From NCBI RefSeq assembly GCF_040111675.1, contig NZ_CP157794.1, positions 2,687,501-2,751,500 on the forward strand: a stretch of DNA of 64,000 nt. Reading direction: 5' to 3'. Source of the stretch: Salinarimonas sp. (GTDB lineage Bacteria; Pseudomonadota; Alphaproteobacteria; Rhizobiales; Beijerinckiaceae). Numbering within the stretch: the first letter of the stretch is position 1; every line of letters begins with the position of its first letter. Shown in pieces: positions 36,680 through 45,402 of this stretch. Below the pieces are notes generated by a model, which was not told where the DNA came from, made no database searches, and saw nothing but the letters and a program-made list of their open reading frames with translations. The translations under genes and the position numbers were made by a program.

Positions 36680-37258
36680 ATGCCGGACGCCTCCCCCCCG
36701 CCCTGGCCGCTGCGCCTCGTCGCTGTGCTGGCGCGGATCAACCGGGGCATCGCCATCGTCTGCGGGCTCGTGCTGCTCGTCGCGATGGCGCTGATCCTCG
36801 CCGAGATCGTCATGCGCCAGGCCGCCGGCCACGGCATCGGCGGGGCGGACGAGATCTCCGGCTACGTCATGGCCGGGATCGCGGCCTGGGGCTTCTCCTA
36901 CGCGCTCGTCGAGCGCGCGCACGTGCGCATCGACGTGCTGACGGGGCGCCTCCCGCTCCCGGGGCGCTCGATCTTCGATCTCGTGGCGCTCGCCGGGCTC
37001 ACGGCGGTGGCGGGGACCGTCACAGCCTATGGCTGGCGCGTGCTGGAGACCACGCTGTCGCGCGGCTCGCGGGCGAACACGCCGCTCGAGACGCCGCTGT
37101 GGATCCCGCAATCGATCTGGCTCTCGGGCTGGGCCTGGCTCACGCTGGTCGCGGCGCTCCTGACGCTCGCCACCGCCGCCCTCGTCGCCACGGGACGCTT
37201 CCGCGAAGCCGAGCGCGCCGCCGGCGTCGCGGCGGAAGCCGGAGGAGACACGCCGTGA
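36680..37258 (+). CDS. TRAP transporter small permease (DctQ)
   Basis: A 192-residue inner-membrane protein with four helices. ERAHVRIDVLTGRLP in the loop after helix 2 is the typical DctQ motif. It couples the binding protein with the large permease. Its stop overlaps the next start (GTGA at 37255). Confidence 0.92.
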   Translation: MPDASPPPWPLRLVAVLARINRGIAIVCGLVLLVAMALILAEIVMRQAAGHGIGGADEISGYVMAGIAAWGFSYALVERAHVRIDVLTGRLPLPGRSIFDLVALAGLTAVAGTVTAYGWRVLETTLSRGSRANTPLETPLWIPQSIWLSGWAWLTLVAALLTLATAALVATGRFREAERAAGVAAEAGGDTP

Positions 37259-38550
37259 TCGTCTCGGTCGCCTCCGCGCTGCTGGCGCTGCTCGCCCTCT
37301 CGCTTCCCGTCGGCGTGGTGCTGTTCCTCCTCGGCTTCGGGGTGGACTGGTTCTTCTCCGCCTTTCCGCTGATGCGCGGCCTCGGCCAGGTGGTCTATTC
37401 CGCCTCCGATTCCTTTCTCCTGATCGCGATCCCCTTCTTCGTGCTGCTCGGCGAGATCCTGGTGCGGGCGGGGATCGCGGAGCGCACCTACAAGGCGCTC
37501 GACGCCTGGTTCTCCTGGCTGCCCGGCGGGCTGATCCACGCCAATATCGGGACCGCGACCATGTTCTCGGCGACGTCGGGCTCCTCCGTCGCCACCGCGG
37601 CGACGGTCGCGACCGTGGCGATGCCGCAGGCGCGGGCGCTCGGCTACGACCAGCGGCTCTTCGCCGGCGCCATCGCCGCGGGCGGCACGCTCGGCATCAT
37701 GATCCCGCCCTCGATCAACCTGATCGTCTACGGCTTCCTCACCGAGAGCTCGATCCCCAAGCTGTTCCTCGCGGGCCTCGTCCCCGGCCTCGCCATGGCG
37801 GCGGTCTTCATGCTGATCACGGCCGTGCTATGCCGAGTGCGCCCCGAGCTCGGCGGCCCGAGCCGGCACGCCTCCTGGGGCGAGCGCGTGCGCGGGCTGC
37901 GCCATCTCCTGCCGCTCGTCGCGCTCTTCGCCGTCGTCATCGGCTCGATCTACCGTGGCTGGGCGACGCCCACCGAGAGCGCCGCCATCGGCGTCGCCAT
38001 GGCGCTCGCCATCGCGGCGGCGAACCGGACGCTCACCCTCGCCGTTCTGATCGAGGCGCTGCTGGGCACCGTGAAGATCACGGCCATGGTGATGTTCGTC
38101 ATCGTCGGCGCCTACTTCCTCAACTACACGCTCGGCGCCGCCGGGCTGGGGCGGGAGCTCACGGCGATGCTCGAGGGGCTGGGGCTCGGGCCCTACGGCA
38201 CGCTCTTCGTCATCGTCGCCCTCTACATCGTGCTCGGCTTCTTCATCGAGACGATGGCGCTGATGATCGCGACGATCCCCATCGTCGTGCCGATCGTCGC
38301 GGGGCTCGACTTCGGCATGTCGCCGGGGGACGCCAAGATCTGGTTCGGCATCCTTCTGATCGTGCTCGTCGAGATGGCGCTGATCACGCCGCCGGTGGGG
38401 CTCAACCTCTACGTCGTGCACGGGTCCAACCCCGGCGGGCGCTTCTCCGACGTGATGATCGGCGCCGTGCCCTACGTGCTGGCCATGCTCGCCATGGTGG
38501 GCGTGCTGATCCTGTTCCCGTCGATCGCCCTGTTCCTCCCGAACCTGTGA
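37255..38550 (+). CDS. TRAP transporter large permease (DctM)
   Basis: A 431-residue membrane protein with about 12 helices. FFVLLGEILVRAGIAERTYKA, ATSGSSVATAATVATVAMPQ and GIMIPPSINLIVYG are family signatures. It forms the sodium-driven channel subunit. GGAGGA lies before the GTG at 37255. It is coupled to the small permease and precedes DUF2848 by 11 bp. Confidence 0.95.
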   Translation: MIVSVASALLALLALSLPVGVVLFLLGFGVDWFFSAFPLMRGLGQVVYSASDSFLLIAIPFFVLLGEILVRAGIAERTYKALDAWFSWLPGGLIHANIGTATMFSATSGSSVATAATVATVAMPQARALGYDQRLFAGAIAAGGTLGIMIPPSINLIVYGFLTESSIPKLFLAGLVPGLAMAAVFMLITAVLCRVRPELGGPSRHASWGERVRGLRHLLPLVALFAVVIGSIYRGWATPTESAAIGVAMALAIAAANRTLTLAVLIEALLGTVKITAMVMFVIVGAYFLNYTLGAAGLGRELTAMLEGLGLGPYGTLFVIVALYIVLGFFIETMALMIATIPIVVPIVAGLDFGMSPGDAKIWFGILLIVLVEMALITPPVGLNLYVVHGSNPGGRFSDVMIGAVPYVLAMLAMVGVLILFPSIALFLPNL

Positions 38551-38561
38551 GAGTGTCCCGA

Positions 38562-39254
38562 ATGAGCGCCACGCTCGCCTTCGCCACGCCCGAGAACGGG
38601 CTCGTCGAGATCACCGTCACCCGCGCCGTCGTGGCCGGCTGGACCGCGCGCGACCGCGCCGCCGTCGACCACCACATCGCGGAGCTCGCGGAGATCGGCG
38701 TGCCCCCGCCCTCGACGGCGCCGCTCTACTACCGCGTCGCCGCCGCCCTCCTCACCCAGGAGGAGGCGATCGAGGTGGTGGGCGAGGCCACCTCGGGCGA
38801 GGTCGAGCCCGTGGTGATCGCCGACGCCGAGGGGCGGCCGTGGCTCACCGTCGGCTCGGACCACACCGACCGGGCGCTGGAGGCGACCTCGGTGGCGCTC
38901 TCCAAGCAGGTCTGCGCCAAGCCGATCGGGCGCACCGCCTGGCCGCTCGACGCGGTGGCGGATCGCCTCGACGGGCTGACCCTCACCTCCTTCGTCCAGG
39001 AGGGCGACGGCCGGGACTGGACGCCCTATCAGGCGGGCTCGCTCGCCGCGATCCGCCCGCTCGCCGAGCTGATCGCCGGCTGCCCGCTCGCGGAGAACGG
39101 CCGGCTGCCTCCGGGAACGGCGATGCTCTGCGGCACGCTGCCCGTCCTGTCCGGCGGCGTGCGCCCGGCCCACGCCATGCGCCTCGAGATCGCCGACGGC
39201 GAGCGGCGCCTCACCCACGGCTACGCCACGCGCGCCCTGCCCGTCGTGGCCTGA
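38562..39254 (+). CDS. DUF2848 family protein
   Basis: A 230-residue protein of the DUF2848 family, distantly related to fumarylacetoacetate hydrolase folds. The beginning VVAGWTARDRAAVDHHI, then TVGSDHTDR and LSKQVCAKPIG, are family hallmarks; GSDHTDR probably holds metal or substrate residues. Being last in the TRAP operon with DUF1445 first, it probably catalyses a later step in breakdown of the imported compound. Reaction unknown. Confidence 0.85.
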   Translation: MSATLAFATPENGLVEITVTRAVVAGWTARDRAAVDHHIAELAEIGVPPPSTAPLYYRVAAALLTQEEAIEVVGEATSGEVEPVVIADAEGRPWLTVGSDHTDRALEATSVALSKQVCAKPIGRTAWPLDAVADRLDGLTLTSFVQEGDGRDWTPYQAGSLAAIRPLAELIAGCPLAENGRLPPGTAMLCGTLPVLSGGVRPAHAMRLEIADGERRLTHGYATRALPVVA

Positions 39255-39263
39255 GGCCCGCCG

Positions 39264-40076
39264 GTGGGCCTCGACCTCGGCGTCTTTCTCGTCCGCGCCG
39301 CCGCGACGGCGGGGATCGTGATCGCGATCACGCTCGCCGTCGGCCGGCTCGGCGCGCGCCGCGGCGGCGTGCTCGCCGGGCTGCCGATCGTGCTCGGCCC
39401 GGGGTTCGTCGTGCTCGCGGCGACGGAGCCGGACGCCTATGTCGCCGAGGCCGCGACCTATGCGCTGCTCTCGCTGACCGCGACGCAGGCCTTCATGCTC
39501 GCCTATTCGGGCGTCGCGCGAGCGGGCGTCGGCGTGGCCGCGGCGCTCGCGGGCGCGGTGCTCGCCTGGCTCGCCTGCGCCGCCGTGTTCACGCAGGTCG
39601 AGGCCGGCGCCGTCGGAGCGCTGCTCGCGTTCCTCGCCGCGACGGCGCTTTCGCACGCCGCGCACCGGCGCCTCGCGCTGGTCGAGACCCCGGTCCGCGG
39701 CCGGGACGGGCCCGCCCTCCTCCTCATGCGCGGAACGCTCGCCGGCGCGCTCGTCGGCGCGGTGACGGCCGCTTCCTCGTGGCTGGGCCCCGCCCTCGCG
39801 GGTCTCGCCATGGCCTATCCCGTCGGCATGACGGTGATCGCCGCGACCATCCACCGGCGTCACGGCGCGCCGACGGCGATCGCGACGCTCGGCGCCGTCG
39901 CGATCGGAACCGGGAGCCTCGCGGCCTTCTGCCTCGCGATCGCCGTGCTGGCGCTGCCGCTGGGAGCGGGAATCGCCACGGCGACGGGCCTCGCCGGCGC
40001 CATGGCGACGACGGCCGTCCTGTTTCGCGCGAGCCGGGCGCGGGCCCCGCCCGCCGACGAGCGGCCGCGGCGCTGA
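39264..40076 (+). CDS. Hypothetical integral membrane protein
   Basis: A 270-residue protein with roughly eight to nine hydrophobic helices and alanine/glycine-rich composition, from a GTG at 39264 with GAGG upstream. The repeated pattern GGVLAGLPIVLGPGFV and later GLAMAYPVGMTVIAA suggests two homologous halves. No family is recognised. It begins 9 bp after DUF2848 and may be the last gene of the TRAP operon, though it need not act with it. Confidence 0.75.
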   Translation: MGLDLGVFLVRAAATAGIVIAITLAVGRLGARRGGVLAGLPIVLGPGFVVLAATEPDAYVAEAATYALLSLTATQAFMLAYSGVARAGVGVAAALAGAVLAWLACAAVFTQVEAGAVGALLAFLAATALSHAAHRRLALVETPVRGRDGPALLLMRGTLAGALVGAVTAASSWLGPALAGLAMAYPVGMTVIAATIHRRHGAPTAIATLGAVAIGTGSLAAFCLAIAVLALPLGAGIATATGLAGAMATTAVLFRASRARAPPADERPRR

Positions 40077-40235
40077 GGCGCCCGCCCGCCTCCCGCGGCC
40101 ACGTGCATTCGAAGCCCGATGACGCGCTTTCGGTTGCAGAACGGAAGAGAAGCGCGTATTCTTGCGTCCGGTTCGCTGGAATCAGAGGTCGGCGGCTCGC
40201 GAGGCGCGCGTCGGTGGGGACGGCGTCGCCAGGTA

Positions 40236-40250
40236 ATCCGTCCGACGGAT
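40236..40250. promoter_or_regulatory. 15-bp palindrome upstream of the Crp/Fnr gene
   Basis: ATCCGTC-C-GACGGAT is a perfect 7-bp dyad with a 1-bp centre in the 307-bp gap 40077-40383. It does not match the Crp or Fnr consensus but could be a dimer-binding operator. The following 80 bp are unusually AT-rich for this genome (around 40275-40320) and probably hold the promoter. Nothing coding is seen in the gap. Confidence 0.45.
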
Positions 40251-40383
40251 GTACAAGCGAGCAATGCGCGAAGCACAAGTTACGTAAAGTTAGGTTTCGC
40301 TTTACGCTCAAGCATTTGCGTCATAGCCGGCGAGGGTCTATCACGATACGAAAAACCCGTCACAGAGCGGAAGAGGGGATGTC

Positions 40384-41133
40384 ATGACGCGCCGGCACTA
40401 CAAAAATCGTTGTCTCGCCTTCCTGCCGGATGCGGATCTCGAACGTCTCGAGCGAAGGCTGCAGCCGGTGACGTTCGAGATCGGGGACGTCGTGCTCGAG
40501 CCCGATCAGCCGATCGCCCGCGTCGTCTTCCTGGAAAGCGGCCTCGTCTCGTACGTGACCGTGATGGAGGACGGATCGTCCGTCGAGAGCCTGACGATCG
40601 GTCCCGAGGGCGCGATCGGCCTGATGGGCGGCACGGGCGCACCGCATACGCTGCGTCAGGCGCGCGTGAGCGTCGAGGGCCACGGCTTCGCCCTGCCGCT
40701 CGCGGACATGCAGGCCGCGATGCTCGAGAGCCCGATGCTGCGGGAGATGGTGCTGCGGGCGAATGCGGCGACGATCGGCAAGCTCCTGCAGCTCGTGGCC
40801 TGCAATGCCAAGCACGGGCTCGAGCAGCGTTTCGCGCGGCGTCTCCTCGCCTGCTGCGACGCGTCCGACGCGCGTCGCTTCGCGCTGACGCAGGAAGCCC
40901 TGGCCGAGACCCTCGGCGTGCGCCGCACCAGCGTCACCGCCGCCGCCCGGACGCTGCGGGCGGAGGGTTTGATCGGCTACCGTCACGGCCGCGTGTGGAT
41001 CGAGAATCCGCAGGGGCTGGAGGCACGAGCCTGCGAGTGCCGGGCGGTGATTCGCGCGGATCTCGAATCGCTGCTCCCGCTCGACGCGCCCGCGCCGGTC
41101 CAGCCGAAAATCGGAAACGTCGCAAGCCGTTAA
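40384..41133 (+). CDS. Crp/Fnr-family transcriptional regulator
   Basis: A 249-residue regulator with an N-terminal cyclic-nucleotide-binding fold (LEPDQPIARVVFLESGLVS) and a C-terminal winged HTH (LTQEALAETLGVRRTSVTAAAR). The Fnr-type N-terminal cysteine cluster is absent, so oxygen sensing by an iron-sulfur centre is unlikely. AAGAGGGG precedes the ATG. Similar regulators in Hyphomicrobiales control stress or stationary-phase genes. It lies 63 bp before the chemoreceptor and may be separately transcribed. Confidence 0.92.
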   Translation: MTRRHYKNRCLAFLPDADLERLERRLQPVTFEIGDVVLEPDQPIARVVFLESGLVSYVTVMEDGSSVESLTIGPEGAIGLMGGTGAPHTLRQARVSVEGHGFALPLADMQAAMLESPMLREMVLRANAATIGKLLQLVACNAKHGLEQRFARRLLACCDASDARRFALTQEALAETLGVRRTSVTAAARTLRAEGLIGYRHGRVWIENPQGLEARACECRAVIRADLESLLPLDAPAPVQPKIGNVASR

Positions 41134-41196
41134 AGGCGAATTAGGCTCTGCTCGCTATCCCTTTTAGCAAATCCTGCCTAAGGGGAAGCATAAGCA

Positions 41197-42876
41197 ATGT
41201 CGCGTTTCGCTCGGTTGTCGATCTCGATCAAGCTGATGATCCCGATCGCGTTGTTCGTGGTTCTCACGGCCGCGATCGGCCTCTTCGCCGTTCTTCAGCT
41301 CGGGGCCCTGAACGCCACCACGCAGCAGGTGGTCGAGGACGATGCGGAAACGCTCTATCTCGCGGCGCGCGTCTCCGAGAACATGACTCGTTCGCAGCTC
41401 GCCGCGTACGAGATCATGTGGGCCTCGAGCGAGGCCGAGCGGACGCGGCTGACCGAGCTGCAAGGCGCCGAGCTGGCGGAAGCGCAGCGTCGCCTCGCCA
41501 GCCTCGCGACGCTGCGCCCCGGGCCGCAGACGAGCGAGATCGTCTCGAGCCAGCAGATGTACGCGGAGACCCTAGCGCAGGTGGCCTCGATCGCGCTCGC
41601 CAGCGGCCCCGAGGCCGCCCAGGCGACGCTCGAGATGGTGGCCGTTCCCCTCTTCGAGCGCATCGACGAGGTGCTGGAAGAGGTCGTCATGACGCAGCGC
41701 CGCAATCTCGGCACAGCCGCCGAAAGCTCGCAATCGGCCTTCGAGCAGAGCCGGCTGACGACGCTCGCCGTCGTCGCCATCGGCGCGATCCTGGCGGCCG
41801 TGATCGCGTTCGTGCTCGTGCGCGTTCAGGTGGCCGGTCCCGTGCGCGCGATGACCGGGACCATGGCGCGTCTCGCCGAGGGCGACCTCTCCGTCGAGGT
41901 GCCGAGCGCCGGGCGCGGCGACGAGATCGGCGCCATGGCGCGCGCCGTCGGCGTGTTCAAGGAGAGCGCCCTCGAGCGCGAGCGCCTCGCCGCGGCCGAG
42001 CAGGCGGAGCAGGCGGCCAAGGAGCGCCGTGCCGAGACGCTCGATGCGCTGATGCGCGGCTTCGAGGGCAAGACGAAGGCTCTCGTCGAGACCCTCTCAG
42101 CCGCGGCCGGCGAGATGGAGAAGACCGCCCGCGCCATGTCCTCGACGGCCGAGGAGGCGACCTCCCGGACCGCCGCCGTCGCAGCGTCCGCCGAGCAGAC
42201 CTCCGCCAACGTCCAGACCGTCGCCGTCGCCACCGAGGAGCTCGCCGCCTCCGCCAAGGAGATCGGCGCGCAGGTGACCCATTCGGCCGAGATCGCCAGG
42301 ACCGCCGTCGCCCGGGCCTCCGAGACCAACGCCACGGTCGAGGCTCTCGACGAGAGCGCGAGCCGGATCGGCGACGTCGTCGAGCTGATCTCGCAGATCG
42401 CGGGGCAGACGAACCTCCTCGCGCTCAACGCCACGATCGAGGCGGCGCGTGCGGGCGAGGCCGGCAAGGGCTTCGCGGTGGTCGCCGCGGAGGTGAAGAA
42501 TCTCGCCGAGCAGACCTCTCGCGCCACAGAGGAGATCGCGGCCCAGATCTCCCGGATCCAGGGCTCGACCAAGGACGCGGTAGCCGCCATCCAGGGCATC
42601 GGCACGACGATCTCCGAGGTCAGCGACATCGCGACCGCCATCGCCTCGGCGGTGGAGGAGCAGCAATCCGCGACCCGCGAGATCGCCCGCAACGTGTCGG
42701 AAGCCGCCCGCGGCACCGAGGAGGTGACCGGCAACATCGGCGACGTCCAGGGCGCCGCCAGCCAGACCGGGGCCGCCGCCGCGCAGGTCCTGTCCGCGGC
42801 GGACGCGCTGGCGCGCGACACGGACGCGCTCGCGAGCGAGGTGCAGACCTTCCTCACCGAGATCAAGGCCGCCTGA
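41197..42876 (+). CDS. Methyl-accepting chemotaxis protein
   Basis: A 559-residue chemoreceptor. Transmembrane helix 1 is near residues 10-35, followed by a helical periplasmic sensor of about 155 residues (four-helix-bundle type), transmembrane helix 2 near 190-208, HAMP ([19 protein letters not shown]), and the cytoplasmic signalling hairpin with the conserved tip [20 protein letters not shown]. The C-terminus lacks a CheR-tethering pentapeptide. It probably senses a small ligand, and it sits just upstream of a BLUF photoreceptor gene. Confidence 0.95.
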   Translation: MSRFARLSISIKLMIPIALFVVLTAAIGLFAVLQLGALNATTQQVVEDDAETLYLAARVSENMTRSQLAAYEIMWASSEAERTRLTELQGAELAEAQRRLASLATLRPGPQTSEIVSSQQMYAETLAQVASIALASGPEAAQATLEMVAVPLFERIDEVLEEVVMTQRRNLGTAAESSQSAFEQSRLTTLAVVAIGAILAAVIAFVLVRVQVAGPVRAMTGTMARLAEGDLSVEVPSAGRGDEIGAMARAVGVFKESALERERLAAAEQAEQAAKERRAETLDALMRGFEGKTKALVETLSAAAGEMEKTARAMSSTAEEATSRTAAVAASAEQTSANVQTVAVATEELAASAKEIGAQVTHSAEIARTAVARASETNATVEALDESASRIGDVVELISQIAGQTNLLALNATIEAARAGEAGKGFAVVAAEVKNLAEQTSRATEEIAAQISRIQGSTKDAVAAIQGIGTTISEVSDIATAIASAVEEQQSATREIARNVSEAARGTEEVTGNIGDVQGAASQTGAAAAQVLSAADALARDTDALASEVQTFLTEIKAA

Positions 42877-42889
42877 GCCCCAGCCGAGA

Positions 42890-43333
42890 GTGCGCCTCGT
42901 GACGAGCACCGTGCCGACTCGCCTCGTCTATCACAGCCGCATCGCCGAGGGCGTGGATGCCGCGGAGCTGGCGGCGATCGTCGAGGCGAGCCGGAACCGC
43001 AACAGAACGGCCGGGATCACCGGCGGCCTGGTCCTGTACCGCGGCGTGTTCATGCAGGCGCTGGAGGGAGACTCGGTCGCGATCGGCGATCTCTTCCTGC
43101 GGCTGCTCGACGATCCCCGCCACGAGGCGGTGACGCTGGTGCAGCTCGCGCCCGTCGCCGAGCGAACCCTGCCCGAGGTCTGGCTCTCGCTCCTCGACGA
43201 CGAGGACGCGGTCGAGGAGCTGCTCGCCCGCCACGACCTGCGGCCTCCCTTCGATCCGCGCGCTCTCGACGCCGACGCCATGACGCGGCTGGTGTCGGAC
43301 GCCTGCCTCGCCAGGGCCTATCTTCTCGATTGA
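42890..43333 (+). CDS. BLUF-domain blue-light sensor
   Basis: A short (at most 147 residues) single-domain BLUF protein that binds FAD. The key tyrosine is in RLVYHSR, the asparagine in NRNRTAGITGG and the glutamine in FMQALEG. DDPRHEAV is also typical. The segment that usually holds a Trp/Met (WSM) here reads EVWLSLL, so photochemistry may differ. Several GTG starts are possible (42890, 42899, 42911). It follows the chemoreceptor by 13-34 bp and is probably cotranscribed. No output domain is fused, so it must signal through a partner. Confidence 0.85.
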   Translation: MRLVTSTVPTRLVYHSRIAEGVDAAELAAIVEASRNRNRTAGITGGLVLYRGVFMQALEGDSVAIGDLFLRLLDDPRHEAVTLVQLAPVAERTLPEVWLSLLDDEDAVEELLARHDLRPPFDPRALDADAMTRLVSDACLARAYLLD

Positions 43334-43411
43334 CGACGGCCGCGCTCGCAAAGCGCGCGACCAGTTCCCATATCGACGGCATCGGCCTCCAAAGGGTCGA
43401 GACCCGAACTC

Positions 43412-43443
43412 GGCGCGGCTCCCTCGTGGGCCGCGCCTTTTTT
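43412..43443 (+). terminator. Intrinsic terminator after the BLUF gene
   Basis: An 8-bp stem GGCGCGGC/GCCGCGCC with a 10-nt loop is followed by TTTTTT, about 79 bp after the BLUF stop. This is a strong Rho-independent terminator closing the receptor operon. Confidence 0.88.
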
Positions 43444-43537
43444 CGTCCGCGCTCCTCCGTGATCGCACGGACCCCGGCGGCTCTTGCCTCTCCTCTCTAT
43501 TAGCTTATTCTAATGTTCACAGGAAAGGGAGGCTCAC

Positions 43538-43738
43538 ATGACCCTCGACAGGCTCGTTCTCGGTTTCGCCGGCTTCATGGTTCTCGTCTCGCTCGTGCTG
43601 ACGCTGACCGTGTCGGTGCATTTCGTCTGGCTCACCGCCTTTGTGGGCGTGAACCTGATCCAGTCCTCGATCACCGGCTTCTGCCCCGCCGCGGCCCTGT
43701 TCCGCAGGCTCGGCGTCAGGCCCGGGACGGCGTTCTGA
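43538..43738 (+). CDS. DUF2892 small membrane protein
   Basis: A 66-residue protein with two helices and the signature NLIQSSITGFCPAAALFRRLG of the DUF2892 (YgaP C-terminal) family. The conserved cysteine in GFCP is present. Often paired with sulfurtransferases; none is adjacent here. AGGGAGG lies upstream of the ATG. Confidence 0.9.
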   Translation: MTLDRLVLGFAGFMVLVSLVLTLTVSVHFVWLTAFVGVNLIQSSITGFCPAAALFRRLGVRPGTAF

Positions 43739-43742
43739 TCGA

Positions 43743-45062
43743 TCAGGCCGCGGCGGCGGCGCGGCGGCGGGCGGCCTCGCGCGCGAGCGTGAGGAGATCC
43801 GTCCCCGGCTCGCCGCGCCGACGCAGCACCATTGCGACCCCGATCTGCCAGGCGAGCGTCGCGAGAAAGACCGCGCCGGCGGCGCCGAGCGCGGCGTAGG
43901 TCGGGACGAGCAGGAGGCTCGCCGCGGCGAGCACCGCGAGCGCCATCACGCACAAGGCCGCATTCTGCGCCTGCGCCCCCGTCAGCGTCAGCATCGTGAC
44001 GCTCGGGCCCGCGATCGCCCGCACGGCCTGCGCGGCCAGCAGCAGGACGAGCACCCCCGCCCCTGCCCCGAATTCCGGCCCGAACAGCCCGAGCACCGGC
44101 CCTCCCAGCGCGAGCGCGCCGAGCGTCGCCGCGAGCGTCGCCGCGACGGGCAGGATCACCGCCTTGCGCATGGCCGAGCCGAGCCGGGCGGCGTCGCCCG
44201 CGCGGCGAGCGTCGGCGAGATCGGGCGAGGCGACGTGGTGGGCGGCCTGCACGAGGAAGCCGACCAGGAAGGACAGCTTCAGGCACAAGCCGAATACGGC
44301 GGTGTCCGCCTTCGCCATCAGCGGCGCGGCGAGAACGATCGCGACGTCGGCGAAGGCGCCCACGAAGAGCGCCACGATGGCCGCTCCCCAGGCTTCGCGC
44401 CTCCAGCGACGGGACAGCCGGGGGCGAACCGGCGCCGACGGGACGCGCGGCACGAGCCGCGACGCGAGCGCGGTCTGCACCAGCGCGACGCCGGCCGTCA
44501 CCGCCGCGAACAGCCCGATGACCAGCGGCCCGCTCGCGGGAGCGCCGAGCGCCGCGAGCGCGACGACACCCGCGAGGAAGAGCACGGGCCGCGCCAGCGA
44601 TTCCGGAACGTAGGCGATGTCGAAGCGTCGGTTCGCGGCGGCGACCGCCGCCGAATGGCCCAGCATGGCCAGGAACGGCAGGCAGGCGGCGCCGATCAGC
44701 AGGCCGGCGCGGATCTCGCCGCTCTCGAACGGCCAGGCGAGCGCCACCCCGGCGAGCCCGGCGGCCGCGACGGCCGTGCCGAGGGCGGCATGCCGCGCCG
44801 CGGCGCGCACGAAGGCCGCCGTGAGCGAAGGCCGCTCCCGGTAGCGGGCGACGAAGCGGGTCGTCACCGCCGGGTAGCCCTGGATCGCGAGCATGGCGAG
44901 CACGGTGATCAGGCTCGTCACCGCATAGAACAGGCCGAGCGCCGTCGCGCCGAGATTCTTCGCCATCACGAGCTGCGCGAGGAAGCCCGCACCGGCCCCC
45001 ACGAGGCGGACGGCGGTGACGGTCACGGAGGACGCGAACAGGCGTTCGATACGGCTCGGCAC
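43743..45062 (-). CDS. Polysaccharide/lipid-linked flippase (MATE/PST-like)
   Basis: A 439-residue membrane protein with 12-14 helices in the oligosaccharide flippase (MVF/MATE-like) superfamily. LVMAKNLGATALGLFYAVTS near the N-terminus is the typical beginning of Wzx/PST proteins. I chose the GTG at 45062 (VPSRIERLFASS). It diverges from the asnB operon across a 340-bp gap. It may export a product of that operon, but this link is only positional. Confidence 0.85.
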   Translation of the reverse strand: MPSRIERLFASSVTVTAVRLVGAGAGFLAQLVMAKNLGATALGLFYAVTSLITVLAMLAIQGYPAVTTRFVARYRERPSLTAAFVRAAARHAALGTAVAAAGLAGVALAWPFESGEIRAGLLIGAACLPFLAMLGHSAAVAAANRRFDIAYVPESLARPVLFLAGVVALAALGAPASGPLVIGLFAAVTAGVALVQTALASRLVPRVPSAPVRPRLSRRWRREAWGAAIVALFVGAFADVAIVLAAPLMAKADTAVFGLCLKLSFLVGFLVQAAHHVASPDLADARRAGDAARLGSAMRKAVILPVAATLAATLGALALGGPVLGLFGPEFGAGAGVLVLLLAAQAVRAIAGPSVTMLTLTGAQAQNAALCVMALAVLAAASLLLVPTYAALGAAGAVFLATLAWQIGVAMVLRRRGEPGTDLLTLAREAARRRAAAAA

Positions 45063-45402
45063 GGGCGGATCTCGCGCGCTCTCTGGCGGCAGGAGCCTCG
45101 ACAGAACCTCCTGCCGAGTAAAGCCCGCGTAAAGCTCTCGGGCAGCTCCTGACGTTCCTTTCAGCCATGGGACGCGGGAAATCCAGGCCAACAATCCGCC
45201 TCGACAATTCGAGATCGCGGATCGCCGATCGAGGGCGCGGCTCAAGAGCCTGATCCGGCTTGCGAATTCTCCGATGCGAGGGATTTGAGTAAAATTGTAT
45301 CGATCGTTGTTCACCAAAGCGAAAACTTTAATAAATCCTTTGCGGTCAAGCTCTTGCACCTGTCTCGTTTCGGGGCGACGTTGCCGACGGGAGGCTGACG
45401 TC
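45063..45402. promoter_or_regulatory. Divergent control region between flippase and asnB operon
   Basis: This 340-bp non-coding gap separates two divergent units. Its right third (about 45285-45345) is markedly AT-rich against the background, with TTGAGT and TTTAATAAAT stretches, and is a likely promoter for the asnB operon. No convincing operator or RNA structure was found. Confidence 0.55.
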
